A stretch of 16,773 bases of DNA, from assembly GCA_003343625.1 (NCBI GenBank), contig QAKV01000025.1:1-16773 (forward strand), read 5' to 3'. The notes under the pieces are model-generated. The model ran no database searches and was not told the origin of the DNA. It saw nothing but the letters and a program-made list of their open reading frames with translations. The DNA comes from Clostridiales bacterium. GTDB lineage: Bacteria > Bacillota > Clostridia > Lachnospirales > Lachnospiraceae. Within the stretch, counting starts at the first letter, position 1. The number at the start of each line of letters is the position of its first letter. Below are positions 1-7,445 of the stretch, piece by piece. The position numbers and the translations under genes are program-made.

Positions 1-834
1 GAATATGTGGAGAAAATCCATATCTGCGCAGAAGGGCGGAACAGCTATTCCAAGACAGACCATTCCGCAACATTTATGCGTATCAAAACGGATTATATGG
101 GAAATGACCAGCTGCTTCCTGCCTATAATGTCCAGGTCGGTGTCGCAGATGAATATATAGCAGTCGTAGATGTGAACCAATACCGCAGCGACATGGATTG
201 TTTTGTGCCGCTGATGGAAAAATTCAAAGAGATTTATGGGTTCTATCCGAAATATCCTGTTGCAGATGCGGGTTATGGCTCCTACAACAATTACATTTTT
301 TGCGAGCAGAATGGAATGGAAAAATATATGAAGTTCCCAAGGTACAAGAAAGAGACAACGGATAAGAAATATCATGGAGATCCCTTCCGGGCAGTCAATT
401 TTCCGATTGGAGAAGATGGTATGATGGGGTGCCCGAATGGAAAAGCTTTTCACTTGCAGTATCGTAAAACGATAAAAGGAAACGCATATGGCAGACAGGA
501 AGAAGTGTATCAATGCGAAGACTGTGCCGGATGTCCATATGCAGAGCAGTGCAAAAAGACAGATGGAAATCGTACGGTGCGGGTCAATCGCGAACTCACA
601 GCCATGCACCGAGAAGTCATCGCAAATCTGGAAAGCATCCAGGGAGCGCTGCTGAGGATGAACCGTTCGATCCAGGCGGAAGGAACCTTCGGCATTATGA
701 AGAATGATCGATGGTATAAGCGAATCGTACGAAAAGGGATGGAATCGGTCCGTCTGGAAGTATTTTTGGTTTCTATCGGTCAGAATCTCTATAAATTTCA
801 CAATAAAAAGATGAGGATCGCGACAGCCGCATAA
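1..834 (+). CDS. IS1182-family DDE transposase, C-terminal part (5' end outside window)
   Basis: The reading frame is open from base 1 and ends at a TAA at 832-834, so this is the C-terminal part of a longer protein; the GTG at 7 is not a believable start. The sequence reads like IS1182-type transposases: a KTDHSATFMR segment near the start, then an AYNVQ segment, then VADAGYGS, whose Asp (about residue 87 from base 7) would be the second catalytic acid. A cysteine cluster of the CxxCxxCxxxxxC type lies at about 511-552, and AEGTFGIMK carries the likely catalytic Glu at 679-681. The first catalytic Asp should lie upstream, off the window. The protein would cut and join the ends of its own element. 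The gene is AT-richer than its neighbours (23 G/C in bases 241-300, hand count), as expected for an acquired element. No internal stop is visible, so the visible part may be functional. Confidence 0.88.
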   Translation, partial: EYVEKIHICAEGRNSYSKTDHSATFMRIKTDYMGNDQLLPAYNVQVGVADEYIAVVDVNQYRSDMDCFVPLMEKFKEIYGFYPKYPVADAGYGSYNNYIFCEQNGMEKYMKFPRYKKETTDKKYHGDPFRAVNFPIGEDGMMGCPNGKAFHLQYRKTIKGNAYGRQEEVYQCEDCAGCPYAEQCKKTDGNRTVRVNRELTAMHREVIANLESIQGALLRMNRSIQAEGTFGIMKNDRWYKRIVRKGMESVRLEVFLVSIGQNLYKFHNKKMRIATAA

Positions 835-915
835 GGCATTTCATCATCAGACTTATGGGGTAAGGGGAGTTATATGCATTTTTAGAAAATTTCATGTGCT
901 TACGCATAAAAAGAG

Positions 916-952
916 GACTGTGAAAAAATGATTTTTCATTTTTTCACAGCCC
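916..952. repeat. Hairpin at the IS right end (terminal inverted repeat / terminator)
   Basis: Bases 918-931 are the exact reverse complement of 936-949 (14 bp) around a TTTT loop, and G915-G916 can pair with C951-C952 beyond one mismatch. The stem contains an A6/T6 tract. It could fold in RNA and limit read-through from the transposase, but there is no T-run directly after the stem. It may be mainly the terminal repeat of the element. Confidence 0.6.
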
Positions 953-960
953 CTATAAGA

Positions 961-1000
961 AAGGGACGTGAAATGCCGGAGAGCGTTTCCACGTCCCCTT
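961..1000. repeat. Imperfect hairpin just outside the IS end
   Basis: GGGACGTG at 963-970 pairs with CACGTCCC at 990-997. The stem can extend inward (AAA with TTT past a bulged C989) and outward (AA961-962 with TT999-1000 past bulged C998). No clear T-run follows (the next bases are GCCTTTCC), so it is at best a weak terminator. It may belong to the gene that preceded the insertion sequence before insertion. The rest of 835-1095 shows no gene, only a smaller dyad GCGGCG/CGCCGC (1035-1040 / 1065-1070) and the lhr ribosome binding site. Confidence 0.4.
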
Positions 1001-1095
1001 GCCTTTCCTCCTCCCAGGATCTATACTGAAATCAGCGGCGGAAGCCATTTCCCCTCTCGCTCTGCGCCGCAGCAGATCTCATCCGGAGGTATCCC

Positions 1096-4000
1096 ATGTC
1101 CGACGACGCATTACGACTTTTTTCAAAACAGACGGCCGTCTGGTTTTCCGAAACTTTCGGGGAACCCACGGCGGTGCAGAAAGAGGCCTGGCCGGCCATT
1201 GCGGCCGGGGGGCCCGTCCTCGTTTCCGCGCCCACCGGAACCGGGAAGACTCTGTCGGCCTTTTTGGTCTTTCTGGATCGGCTCAGGGGAATGGCGGAGC
1301 GGGACGAACTGGAAGAACAGCTGTATCTGATTTACGTTTCGCCTCTGAAGTCTCTGGCGGCAGACATCCGGGAAAATCTGGAGCGGCCGCTGAAGGGGAT
1401 CTCGTCTCAGAAAAAGGATTCTTCCCCTGCGGGGGCCCGGGCGATTTCCGCAGGGATCCGTACCGGGGACACGACCCAGAGGGAACGGCAGCGGATGATC
1501 AAACATCCGCCCCATATCCTGATCACCACGCCGGAATCCCTCTATCTGATGCTGACCTCCCGGTCGGGACAGGAAATCCTCCGAAGCGCCAGGGCGGTGA
1601 TCATAGACGAGCTGCACGCTCTTATCGACAGCAAGCGGGGAGCTCATCTCCTTCTTTCCATCGCCCGGCTGGACGGGCTTTGCGGCAGAAAGCTGCAGCG
1701 GATCGGCCTGTCCGCCACCATACGGCCGCTGGCGCTGGCGGCGGAGTGGCTTTCCCCGGAAGGCGCGGCCATCGTGGCCCCGCCCATGGAGAAAAAAATG
1801 GAAATCCGGGTGACGGGATGCGTGCCTGCGGCGGACGGGCGAAAAAATCCGCTGTGGGAAGAGCTGGCCCGGATGGTATATGAACGATGCCGGGGAAGGC
1901 GGAGCGTCATCGCCTTTCTGGAGGGACGCCGGTACGCGGAAAAGCTGGCCTGGTTCGTCAATCAGCTGGGCGGGGAGGGCTTCGCCCGGGTTCACCACGG
2001 CAGTCTGTCCAAAGAACAGCGGCAGGAGACGGAGGCCGCGCTGCGGGAGGGGCGGCTGCGCCTTCTGTGCGCCACTTCCTCCATGGAGTTGGGCATCGAT
2101 GTGGGCGAGGTGGATGAGGTGCTCCAGATCGGCTGCCCCAGAACCGTTTCTTCCACCATGCAGCGGTTGGGCCGGGCCGGACACAATCCGGGCCGGGTGA
2201 GCGAGATGTATCTGTATCCCAGAACCGCTCCGGAAGGAATTTTGTGCGGGATGACGGCGGTGTTGGCCAAACGGGGCGGGGTGGAAGAAGCCTGCCCGCC
2301 ACGGCAGTGCCTGGACGTGCTGGCCCAACATCTGGTTTCCATGGCAGCGTCCGGGCCGGCAGCCGGTACCGCAGCCTACCGGGTGGACGACGTGATGGAA
2401 CTGCTCAAAAGAGCCTGGCCTTTCCGGGAAGTGGAACGGGAGACGGTAAAGCGGGTGCTCTCTATGCTGGCGGGGGAATACGAGCACAGGCAGGAAATTC
2501 CGGCCCGTCCCCGGGTGATCTATGATCCCCTCCGGGAGGAAGTGTACGGGGACGCCTATAGCCGGATGCTGGCCGTGGCGGCGGGCGGAACCATTCCGGA
2601 TAAGGGGATGTTCGCGGCGAGGACTCCGGAGGGGGTCAAGGTAGGGGAACTGGATGAAGAGTTCGTCTATGAGTCCCGGATCGGAGATCGGTTTTTGCTG
2701 GGGGCTTTCGGTTGGAAGATCGTCGGTCAGGATCGGGATACGGTTTTTGTGGAACGTTCCGAGGCCCAGGGGGCCAGGCTTCCTTTCTGGAAAGGGGAAA
2801 TCAGGGGCAGAGGGCTGAAGACCAGCCTGGCCTTCGGAAAGATGATGGGGCAGCTGGGCCGTGCGAAGGAAGAGGAGCGAAAGGGGCTTTTGAAGCGGAT
2901 GGGATTGGACGATGCGGCTGCCGAAAGCGGGGCGGAATTGATCCGACGGCAGATGAAGGCCACGAAAGCCCTGCCGGACGATCAAAGCGTAATCGCGGAA
3001 CATTTTCGGGATCACACCGGCAGATGGCAGGTAATGTTCCATGCTCCCTTCGGGCGGCGGGTGCTGGCGCCTCTTTGCCTTCTGGCCCTGTATACGCTGC
3101 GGAAAAAGTTCGGGATCGAAGCGGGCGGCGTGGAGGAAGAAGAAGGATTTCTGCTGTACGGATACGGAGAGGAACCCCTGCCGGAGGGAATTCTGATGTC
3201 CATCGATCCGGATACCGCCTTGCAGGCTCTGCAGTCGCTGCTTTTGCAGACGCCGCTGTTCGGTATGACCTTTCGCTATAATGCAGGGCGGGCCCTGATG
3301 CTCGGGATGAAGCAGAACCGCCGGCAGCCCCTGTGGGCCCAGAGACTTAAGGGAGCGCAGCTTTTGGATCGGGCTGTGAAGGAAAAGGATCATCCGCTGG
3401 TGGAGGAAACGATTCGGGAATGCCTGGAGGATCAATGGGATCTGGAAGGGCTTTCCTGGTTTTTCTCCTCTCTGCACGCGGGACTGATCGCGGTACGGGA
3501 ACTGGAAACCCAGGTGCCCTCCCCGCTGTCTTTGCCGCTGCAATGGCAGACGGAGGCTGCGGAAATGTATTCCTATTCGCCGGTGACACAAGGGGTCAGG
3601 CAGCAGGTCTTTCATGGGCTCGAAGAGCTGGAGGGACGGGAGGGGCGCAGGGGCGTAGAACCCTCCCGGGAAGCGCTGGAAAAAGAACAGGAGAGAAAAC
3701 GGCTGCCGCAGGACAGCCTGCAGCTGTATGCGCTTTTGCAAACGGAAGGGGATCTGGCGGCAGGCGATCTGGAAATCGAGGCCGGGTGGCTCAGACAGCT
3801 GGATGAAGAAGGGAAAGCGGTCTATCGGGAGCCGGGGCTGTGGATCGCGGCGGAACAGGCGCCGGAATATGAAACGGCGCTGTCAAAGGAGGAGACGGAA
3901 GAAAGTCTCGATGCTGCGGCCGGGATTCTGCGGCGGATGCTGTACTATCGGGGGCCGAAGAGGAAGGAACAGATCCGGGCCCGGTACGGCTTTCGACCGG

Positions 4001-5349
4001 AACGCGCAGAAGCTGTGTTGGAGCGGCTGGGGAACGCGCTGATCGAGGAAAACGGCCTGTGCTACCACGCGAAGCGGTATGACAGGGCTGTGAGGGCCAC
4101 TGTTATGGCGAAAAGGCAGGAAATCCGGACTCAGCCGTCCGCCCGCTATGCAGCTCTCATGGCCCGCACGGCTTTTGGAAGAGGGGATGGCAAAAGCCGG
4201 CTTCGGGAAGCGCTGGAGCGGTACGAAGACAGGGCGCTGCCGGCGGCCTGGTGGGAAGAAATCGTTTTTCCCGCCCGGTCGAACGGCTACCAGCCGGCCT
4301 GGCTGGACGCGGCGCTGGCGGAGGGAGAACTGTACTGGCAGCTTTCGCCGGAAGGGGAGCTGCGATTTCTGAAGGCGGAAGAAACGGACTGGGACGCGGA
4401 CGATGGCTGGCTGGAGGAAGGACGTCAGCGCTGTGACACCGAAGAGGAACGGCTCGTCTACGAAGAGCTGATCCGCAGGGGCGCCAGCTTCTTACGGCCC
4501 CTTTCCGCCTGCCTGAAGGGGGAATCGGCCCAGGAACCGCTGCTGGCTTTGGCTCAAAAGGGGTTGGTCTGCGCGGACAGCTTCGTGCCGGTGCGCCAGT
4601 GGTTGAACCGGGAAAAGCTGGCCAAAGCCCCGGTTCGCCAGCGGGTCGGCGCCCGGGTGATGGCGCTCTCTTCAGGGCGCTGGGATCTGGTGCGGCCCAC
4701 GAAACCGTTTCGACCGGAACGATGGCTGGAAAAGCTGCTATCGGAACATTTCATCCTGTGTCGGGAAACGTTTCGAAAGCCCTCTTTCGATCCGGAAAAC
4801 GCGCAGGACGGCAGGGCCTTTTCCTGGGCGGATGCCCTTCGGATTCTGGGCGTCTGGGAATACGCCGGAAAGGTGAGGCGGGGCTATTTCGTGGAAGGGC
4901 TGTCCGGCGCGCAGTTCGTCCGGGCGGAGGACTACGGCGCCGTGATGCAGGCGCTGGCCGCGCCGGAGCCGGAGATCTGCTGGCTCAACGCGGCGGATCC
5001 CGCCCAGGTCTGGGGAAAATGCCTGCCCCATGAGGAGGGGAGAGCCTTCGCAAATGTCCCGTTCACTGCGGTGGCCTTAAAAGAGGGGCGGCCCGTGGCC
5101 CTTCTGGAGCGGAAAGGCCGGATTCTTCGGGCGCTGGAGGAAGAATCGCCCGAAAGACCGAGCGCCGAAAGCGCGCGGGGGGACATTTGGGAAGAGGCGC
5201 TTTTGCAGCTGGCGGAAGCGTTTCGAAGCGGCAGGCTGTTTCCCTCTCTGAAACGGCTGGTAGTCAAAGAATATCCGGATTTCGCAGCGGACGCCTGGAA
5301 AAAGGCGGGGTTTCGGAGAGAGATGCAGGACTATGTGCTGTATCGGTGA
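1096..5349 (+). CDS. lhr: Lhr-type ATP-dependent DNA helicase, full length
   Basis: This is a 1417-residue superfamily 2 helicase of the Lhr (large helicase-related) family. Visible motifs, in order: APTGTGKT (45-52, Walker A), YVSPLKSL (80-87, Ia), TTPESL (144-149), DELH (171-174, motif II), SAT (206-208, III), CATSSMELGID (325-335, V) and QRLGRAGH (356-363, VI). The long remainder fits the Lhr winged-helix and beta-barrel core plus the large C-terminal extension. The length matches full-length bacterial Lhr (about 1400-1550 residues) and not the shorter Lhr-core. Family members are cytoplasmic 3'-5' DNA translocases linked to DNA repair, with a C-terminal region related to winged-helix DNA glycosylases. 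The ATG at 1096 was chosen because GGAGGT lies at 1085-1090. The gene stands alone between an insertion sequence and the sugar-acid operon. Its own promoter was not found in 960-1095. Confidence 0.93.
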   Translation: MSDDALRLFSKQTAVWFSETFGEPTAVQKEAWPAIAAGGPVLVSAPTGTGKTLSAFLVFLDRLRGMAERDELEEQLYLIYVSPLKSLAADIRENLERPLKGISSQKKDSSPAGARAISAGIRTGDTTQRERQRMIKHPPHILITTPESLYLMLTSRSGQEILRSARAVIIDELHALIDSKRGAHLLLSIARLDGLCGRKLQRIGLSATIRPLALAAEWLSPEGAAIVAPPMEKKMEIRVTGCVPAADGRKNPLWEELARMVYERCRGRRSVIAFLEGRRYAEKLAWFVNQLGGEGFARVHHGSLSKEQRQETEAALREGRLRLLCATSSMELGIDVGEVDEVLQIGCPRTVSSTMQRLGRAGHNPGRVSEMYLYPRTAPEGILCGMTAVLAKRGGVEEACPPRQCLDVLAQHLVSMAASGPAAGTAAYRVDDVMELLKRAWPFREVERETVKRVLSMLAGEYEHRQEIPARPRVIYDPLREEVYGDAYSRMLAVAAGGTIPDKGMFAARTPEGVKVGELDEEFVYESRIGDRFLLGAFGWKIVGQDRDTVFVERSEAQGARLPFWKGEIRGRGLKTSLAFGKMMGQLGRAKEEERKGLLKRMGLDDAAAESGAELIRRQMKATKALPDDQSVIAEHFRDHTGRWQVMFHAPFGRRVLAPLCLLALYTLRKKFGIEAGGVEEEEGFLLYGYGEEPLPEGILMSIDPDTALQALQSLLLQTPLFGMTFRYNAGRALMLGMKQNRRQPLWAQRLKGAQLLDRAVKEKDHPLVEETIRECLEDQWDLEGLSWFFSSLHAGLIAVRELETQVPSPLSLPLQWQTEAAEMYSYSPVTQGVRQQVFHGLEELEGREGRRGVEPSREALEKEQERKRLPQDSLQLYALLQTEGDLAAGDLEIEAGWLRQLDEEGKAVYREPGLWIAAEQAPEYETALSKEETEESLDAAAGILRRMLYYRGPKRKEQIRARYGFRPERAEAVLERLGNALIEENGLCYHAKRYDRAVRATVMAKRQEIRTQPSARYAALMARTAFGRGDGKSRLREALERYEDRALPAAWWEEIVFPARSNGYQPAWLDAALAEGELYWQLSPEGELRFLKAEETDWDADDGWLEEGRQRCDTEEERLVYEELIRRGASFLRPLSACLKGESAQEPLLALAQKGLVCADSFVPVRQWLNREKLAKAPVRQRVGARVMALSSGRWDLVRPTKPFRPERWLEKLLSEHFILCRETFRKPSFDPENAQDGRAFSWADALRILGVWEYAGKVRRGYFVEGLSGAQFVRAEDYGAVMQALAAPEPEICWLNAADPAQVWGKCLPHEEGRAFANVPFTAVALKEGRPVALLERKGRILRALEEESPERPSAESARGDIWEEALLQLAEAFRSGRLFPSLKRLVVKEYPDFAADAWKKAGFRREMQDYVLYR

Positions 5350-5359
5350 AATGCCGGCG

Positions 5360-5389
5360 TTGACAGAAGGAATTCGTTCGCTGTAGTAT
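5360..5389 (+). promoter_or_regulatory. Probable sigma-A promoter of the sugar-acid operon
   Basis: A perfect -35 TTGACA at 5360-5365 is followed, after 18 bases, by TAGTAT at 5384-5389 (4 of 6 to consensus). It lies in the 61-base gap between lhr and the aldolase gene. Transcription would begin near 5396, leaving only about 15 bases before the ATG at 5411, just enough for the ribosome binding site AGGAGG (5398-5403). The hexamer GGAATT occurs at 5369-5374 and again at 5390-5395, which might be operator half-sites. This is prediction by eye. Confidence 0.5.
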
Positions 5390-5410
5390 GGAATTTCAGG
5401 AGGAATCGAA

Positions 5411-6373
5411 ATGAGTCGGATTGTGGAAGAAATCGGAAAGATCGGCATCGTGCCGGTCATCGCCCTGGAAGATGCGTCGGATGCGCCCGCGCTGGCCAAA
5501 GCGCTGGATGAGGGGGGAATCCCCTGCGCGGAGGTGACGTTTCGAACCGGGGCCGCGGGGGAGGCCATACGGGTCATGTCGGAGCAATTCCCCGATATGC
5601 TGGTGGGGGCGGGGACGGTGCTGACCGTACAGCAGGCCCGGGAAGCGTCGGAAGCGGGAGCGAAGTTCATCGTCAGCCCGGGGTTGAATCCGAAAGTGGT
5701 GCGCTATTGCACAGAAAACGGGATCCCGGTGATTCCGGGCTGTTCCTGTCCCTCCGACATAGAGGCGGCCATGGAACTGGGGCTGGATACGGTGAAGTTT
5801 TTCCCCGCCGAAGCGGCAGGAGGCCTTCCGATGATCAGGGCCATGTCCGCGCCCTATGGGGGAGTGAAGTTCATGCCTACGGGCGGGATCAACGAAAAAA
5901 ACCTGAATGCGTATCTGGATTTCCCCAAAGTCATCGCCTGCGGCGGCAGCTGGATGGTGGCAAAAGATCTGCTGGCGGCCAAAGACTGGAAGAAAGTGAC
6001 GGATTTGTGCCGGGAAGCGGTTCGAACCATGCTGGGGTTTTCGCTGGCCCATGTGGGGATCAATGCGATGAACGAGGCGGAGGCGGAGAGGACGGCGGCG
6101 CTGTTCGGGCGCGCTTTCGGGTTCAGTGTACGGGAAGGCGGGAGATCCGTCTTCGCGGGCTCAGCTGTGGAAGTGATGAAGCGTCCGTCTTACGGGAAAA
6201 ACGGCCACATCGCCATTCGAACCAATTCCGTAGAACGGGCGGTCTGGCACCTGAAACGGGCCGGAGTCGTTTTCCGGGAGGAGAGCGCTGTGCGGGACGA
6301 AGGGGGACGCCTGAGAGCCATTTATCTGCAGGAAGAATTCGGCGGTTTCGCCGTGCATTTCATTCAGAAATAA
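5411..6373 (+). CDS. KDPG/KHG aldolase fused to a C-terminal VOC (glyoxalase-fold) domain
   Basis: Residues 1-~208 form a class I 2-keto-3-deoxy-6-phosphogluconate / 4-hydroxy-2-oxoglutarate aldolase. Visible are the catalytic Glu41 and phosphate-region Arg45 in EVTFRT, the GAGTV segment (67-71) and the Schiff-base Lys129 in TVKFFPAEA. The reaction splits KDPG to pyruvate and glyceraldehyde-3-phosphate. Plain Eda proteins stop near residue 210; this one continues with about 110 residues from AHVGIN (213-218), through VFAGSAVEVM (247-256) and GHIAIRTNSVERAVWHL (265-281), to FAVHFIQK at the end. That is one betaalphabetabetabeta-type VOC repeat pair. Possible metal ligands are His214, Glu254 and His266, but this is uncertain. 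The start at 5411 has AGGAGG at 5398-5403. It is first gene of the operon, 15 bases upstream of the kinase start. I recall the same fusion annotated in gut Clostridia. The VOC domain's role is unknown to me. Confidence 0.9.
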   Translation: MSRIVEEIGKIGIVPVIALEDASDAPALAKALDEGGIPCAEVTFRTGAAGEAIRVMSEQFPDMLVGAGTVLTVQQAREASEAGAKFIVSPGLNPKVVRYCTENGIPVIPGCSCPSDIEAAMELGLDTVKFFPAEAAGGLPMIRAMSAPYGGVKFMPTGGINEKNLNAYLDFPKVIACGGSWMVAKDLLAAKDWKKVTDLCREAVRTMLGFSLAHVGINAMNEAEAERTAALFGRAFGFSVREGGRSVFAGSAVEVMKRPSYGKNGHIAIRTNSVERAVWHLKRAGVVFREESAVRDEGGRLRAIYLQEEFGGFAVHFIQK

Positions 6374-6388
6374 CAGGAGGACATGGGG

Positions 6389-7414
6389 ATGGCAAAGAGA
6401 GTCGTGACGTTTGGGGAGATCATGCTGCGCCTGGCGCCGGAGGGATATTACCGGTTCGTACAGGCGGATCGCTACGGGGCCACCTATGGGGGCGGGGAGG
6501 CCAATGTGGCGGTTTCCCTGGCGAATTTCGGGCTGGATGCGGCCTTCGTCACCAAGCTGCCGAAGCACGAAATCGGACAGGCCGGGGTCAATGCCCTGAG
6601 GCGATACGGGGTGGACACGAAATGGATCGTGAGAGGAGGCGACCGGGTGGGAATCTATTTCCTGGAGAAAGGAGCCTCCCAGCGGCCTTCCAAAGTGATT
6701 TATGACCGGGCAGGTTCCGCCATCGCTTTGGCAAAACCGGAAGAATTCGACTGGGAAAGGATCCTGGAGGGCGCGGACTGGTTCCATTTCACCGGGATCA
6801 CACCCGCATTGGGCGGTCAACTGCCTCAGATCTGTCTGGAAGCCTGCAAAACGGCCCGAAAAAAGGGCATACCGGTGAGCTGCGACTTAAATTACCGGAA
6901 AAAGCTGTGGAACAAAGAAGAAGCGGGGCGCGTGATGGGTCAGCTGTGCGAATATGTGGATGTGTGCATCGCCAACGAAGAGGACGCTGCGGACGTGTTC
7001 GGCATCCGGGCGGCGGACACGGACGTGGCCGGCGGAAAGCTGAACCGGGAAGGCTACCGGGAAGTGGCCGCGCAGCTGGCAGAGCGCTTCGGGTTTCAAA
7101 AAGTGGCCATCACCCTGCGGACATCCCTTTCCGCCAGCGATAACGAATGGGCGGGAATGTTGTATGACGGAAAGGAATGCCGGTTTTCAAAGACCTATCC
7201 CGTGCGGATCGTGGATCGGGTGGGGGGAGGGGATTCCTTCGGTGCCGGTCTGATCTACGGGATTTTGGAGGGGATGGGCCCGGGGGAATCTCTGGAGTTC
7301 GCGGTGGCGGCCAGCTGCCTGAAGCATTCCGTGGAAGGGGACTTCAATCAGGTTTCCGCAGCGGAGGTAAACGCCCTGACGGGCGGAGATGGCTCCGGCA
7401 GGGTACAGCGATAG
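6389..7414 (+). CDS. kdgK: 2-keto-3-deoxygluconate kinase (PfkB family)
   Basis: A ribokinase/PfkB-fold sugar kinase of 341 residues. The N-terminal part has FGEIMLRL and the substrate-binding YGGGEANVAVSLANFG. The C-terminal part has the signature DRVGGGDSFGAG, with the catalytic-base Asp at residue 282 and the GGDSFGAG anion hole. Its best resemblance is to KDG kinase, which phosphorylates 2-keto-3-deoxygluconate at O6 with ATP. That matches the KDPG aldolase directly upstream, which uses the product. Two in-frame ATGs exist, at 6383 and 6389. AGGAGG at 6375-6380 sits 8 bases before 6389 but only 2 before 6383, so 6389 (MAKRVVTFG) is preferred. The stop is at 7412-7414 and the next gene begins 31 bases later, so the two are almost certainly co-transcribed. 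A fructokinase-like specificity is the main alternative. Confidence 0.88.
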   Translation: MAKRVVTFGEIMLRLAPEGYYRFVQADRYGATYGGGEANVAVSLANFGLDAAFVTKLPKHEIGQAGVNALRRYGVDTKWIVRGGDRVGIYFLEKGASQRPSKVIYDRAGSAIALAKPEEFDWERILEGADWFHFTGITPALGGQLPQICLEACKTARKKGIPVSCDLNYRKKLWNKEEAGRVMGQLCEYVDVCIANEEDAADVFGIRAADTDVAGGKLNREGYREVAAQLAERFGFQKVAITLRTSLSASDNEWAGMLYDGKECRFSKTYPVRIVDRVGGGDSFGAGLIYGILEGMGPGESLEFAVAASCLKHSVEGDFNQVSAAEVNALTGGDGSGRVQR

Positions 7415-7445
7415 GGTGAGAAGAGAAGACGAAGGAGGGAATCGA

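Larger units (their letters stand above)
1..953 (+). mobile_element. Right part of an IS1182-like insertion sequence
   Basis: The transposase fragment is followed by about 80 AT-rich bases and then a palindromic end at 916-952. Read inward on the minus strand from 953, the end begins GGGGCTGTGAAAAAATGA, the kind of terminal inverted repeat expected for this family. The left end lies outside the window, so neither the matching inverted repeat nor a target duplication can be checked. The right boundary at about 953 is inferred from the palindrome. Confidence 0.6.

Noticed and set aside
999..1883. 294-codon + strand frame overlapping the lhr 5' end
   Set aside because: Out of frame with the helicase, low-complexity Arg/Gly/Pro-rich translation, and no ribosome binding site comparable to GGAGGT at 1085.
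1123..3741. 872-codon open frame on the minus strand inside lhr
   Set aside because: It lies opposite a gene with clear helicase motifs. Its translation is rich in Pro, Arg, Gln and His without recognisable motifs, as expected for the mirror of GC-rich coding DNA.
6383..6388. Upstream ATG for kdgK at 6383
   Set aside because: Only 2 bases separate it from AGGAGG; the ATG at 6389 has 8-base spacing.
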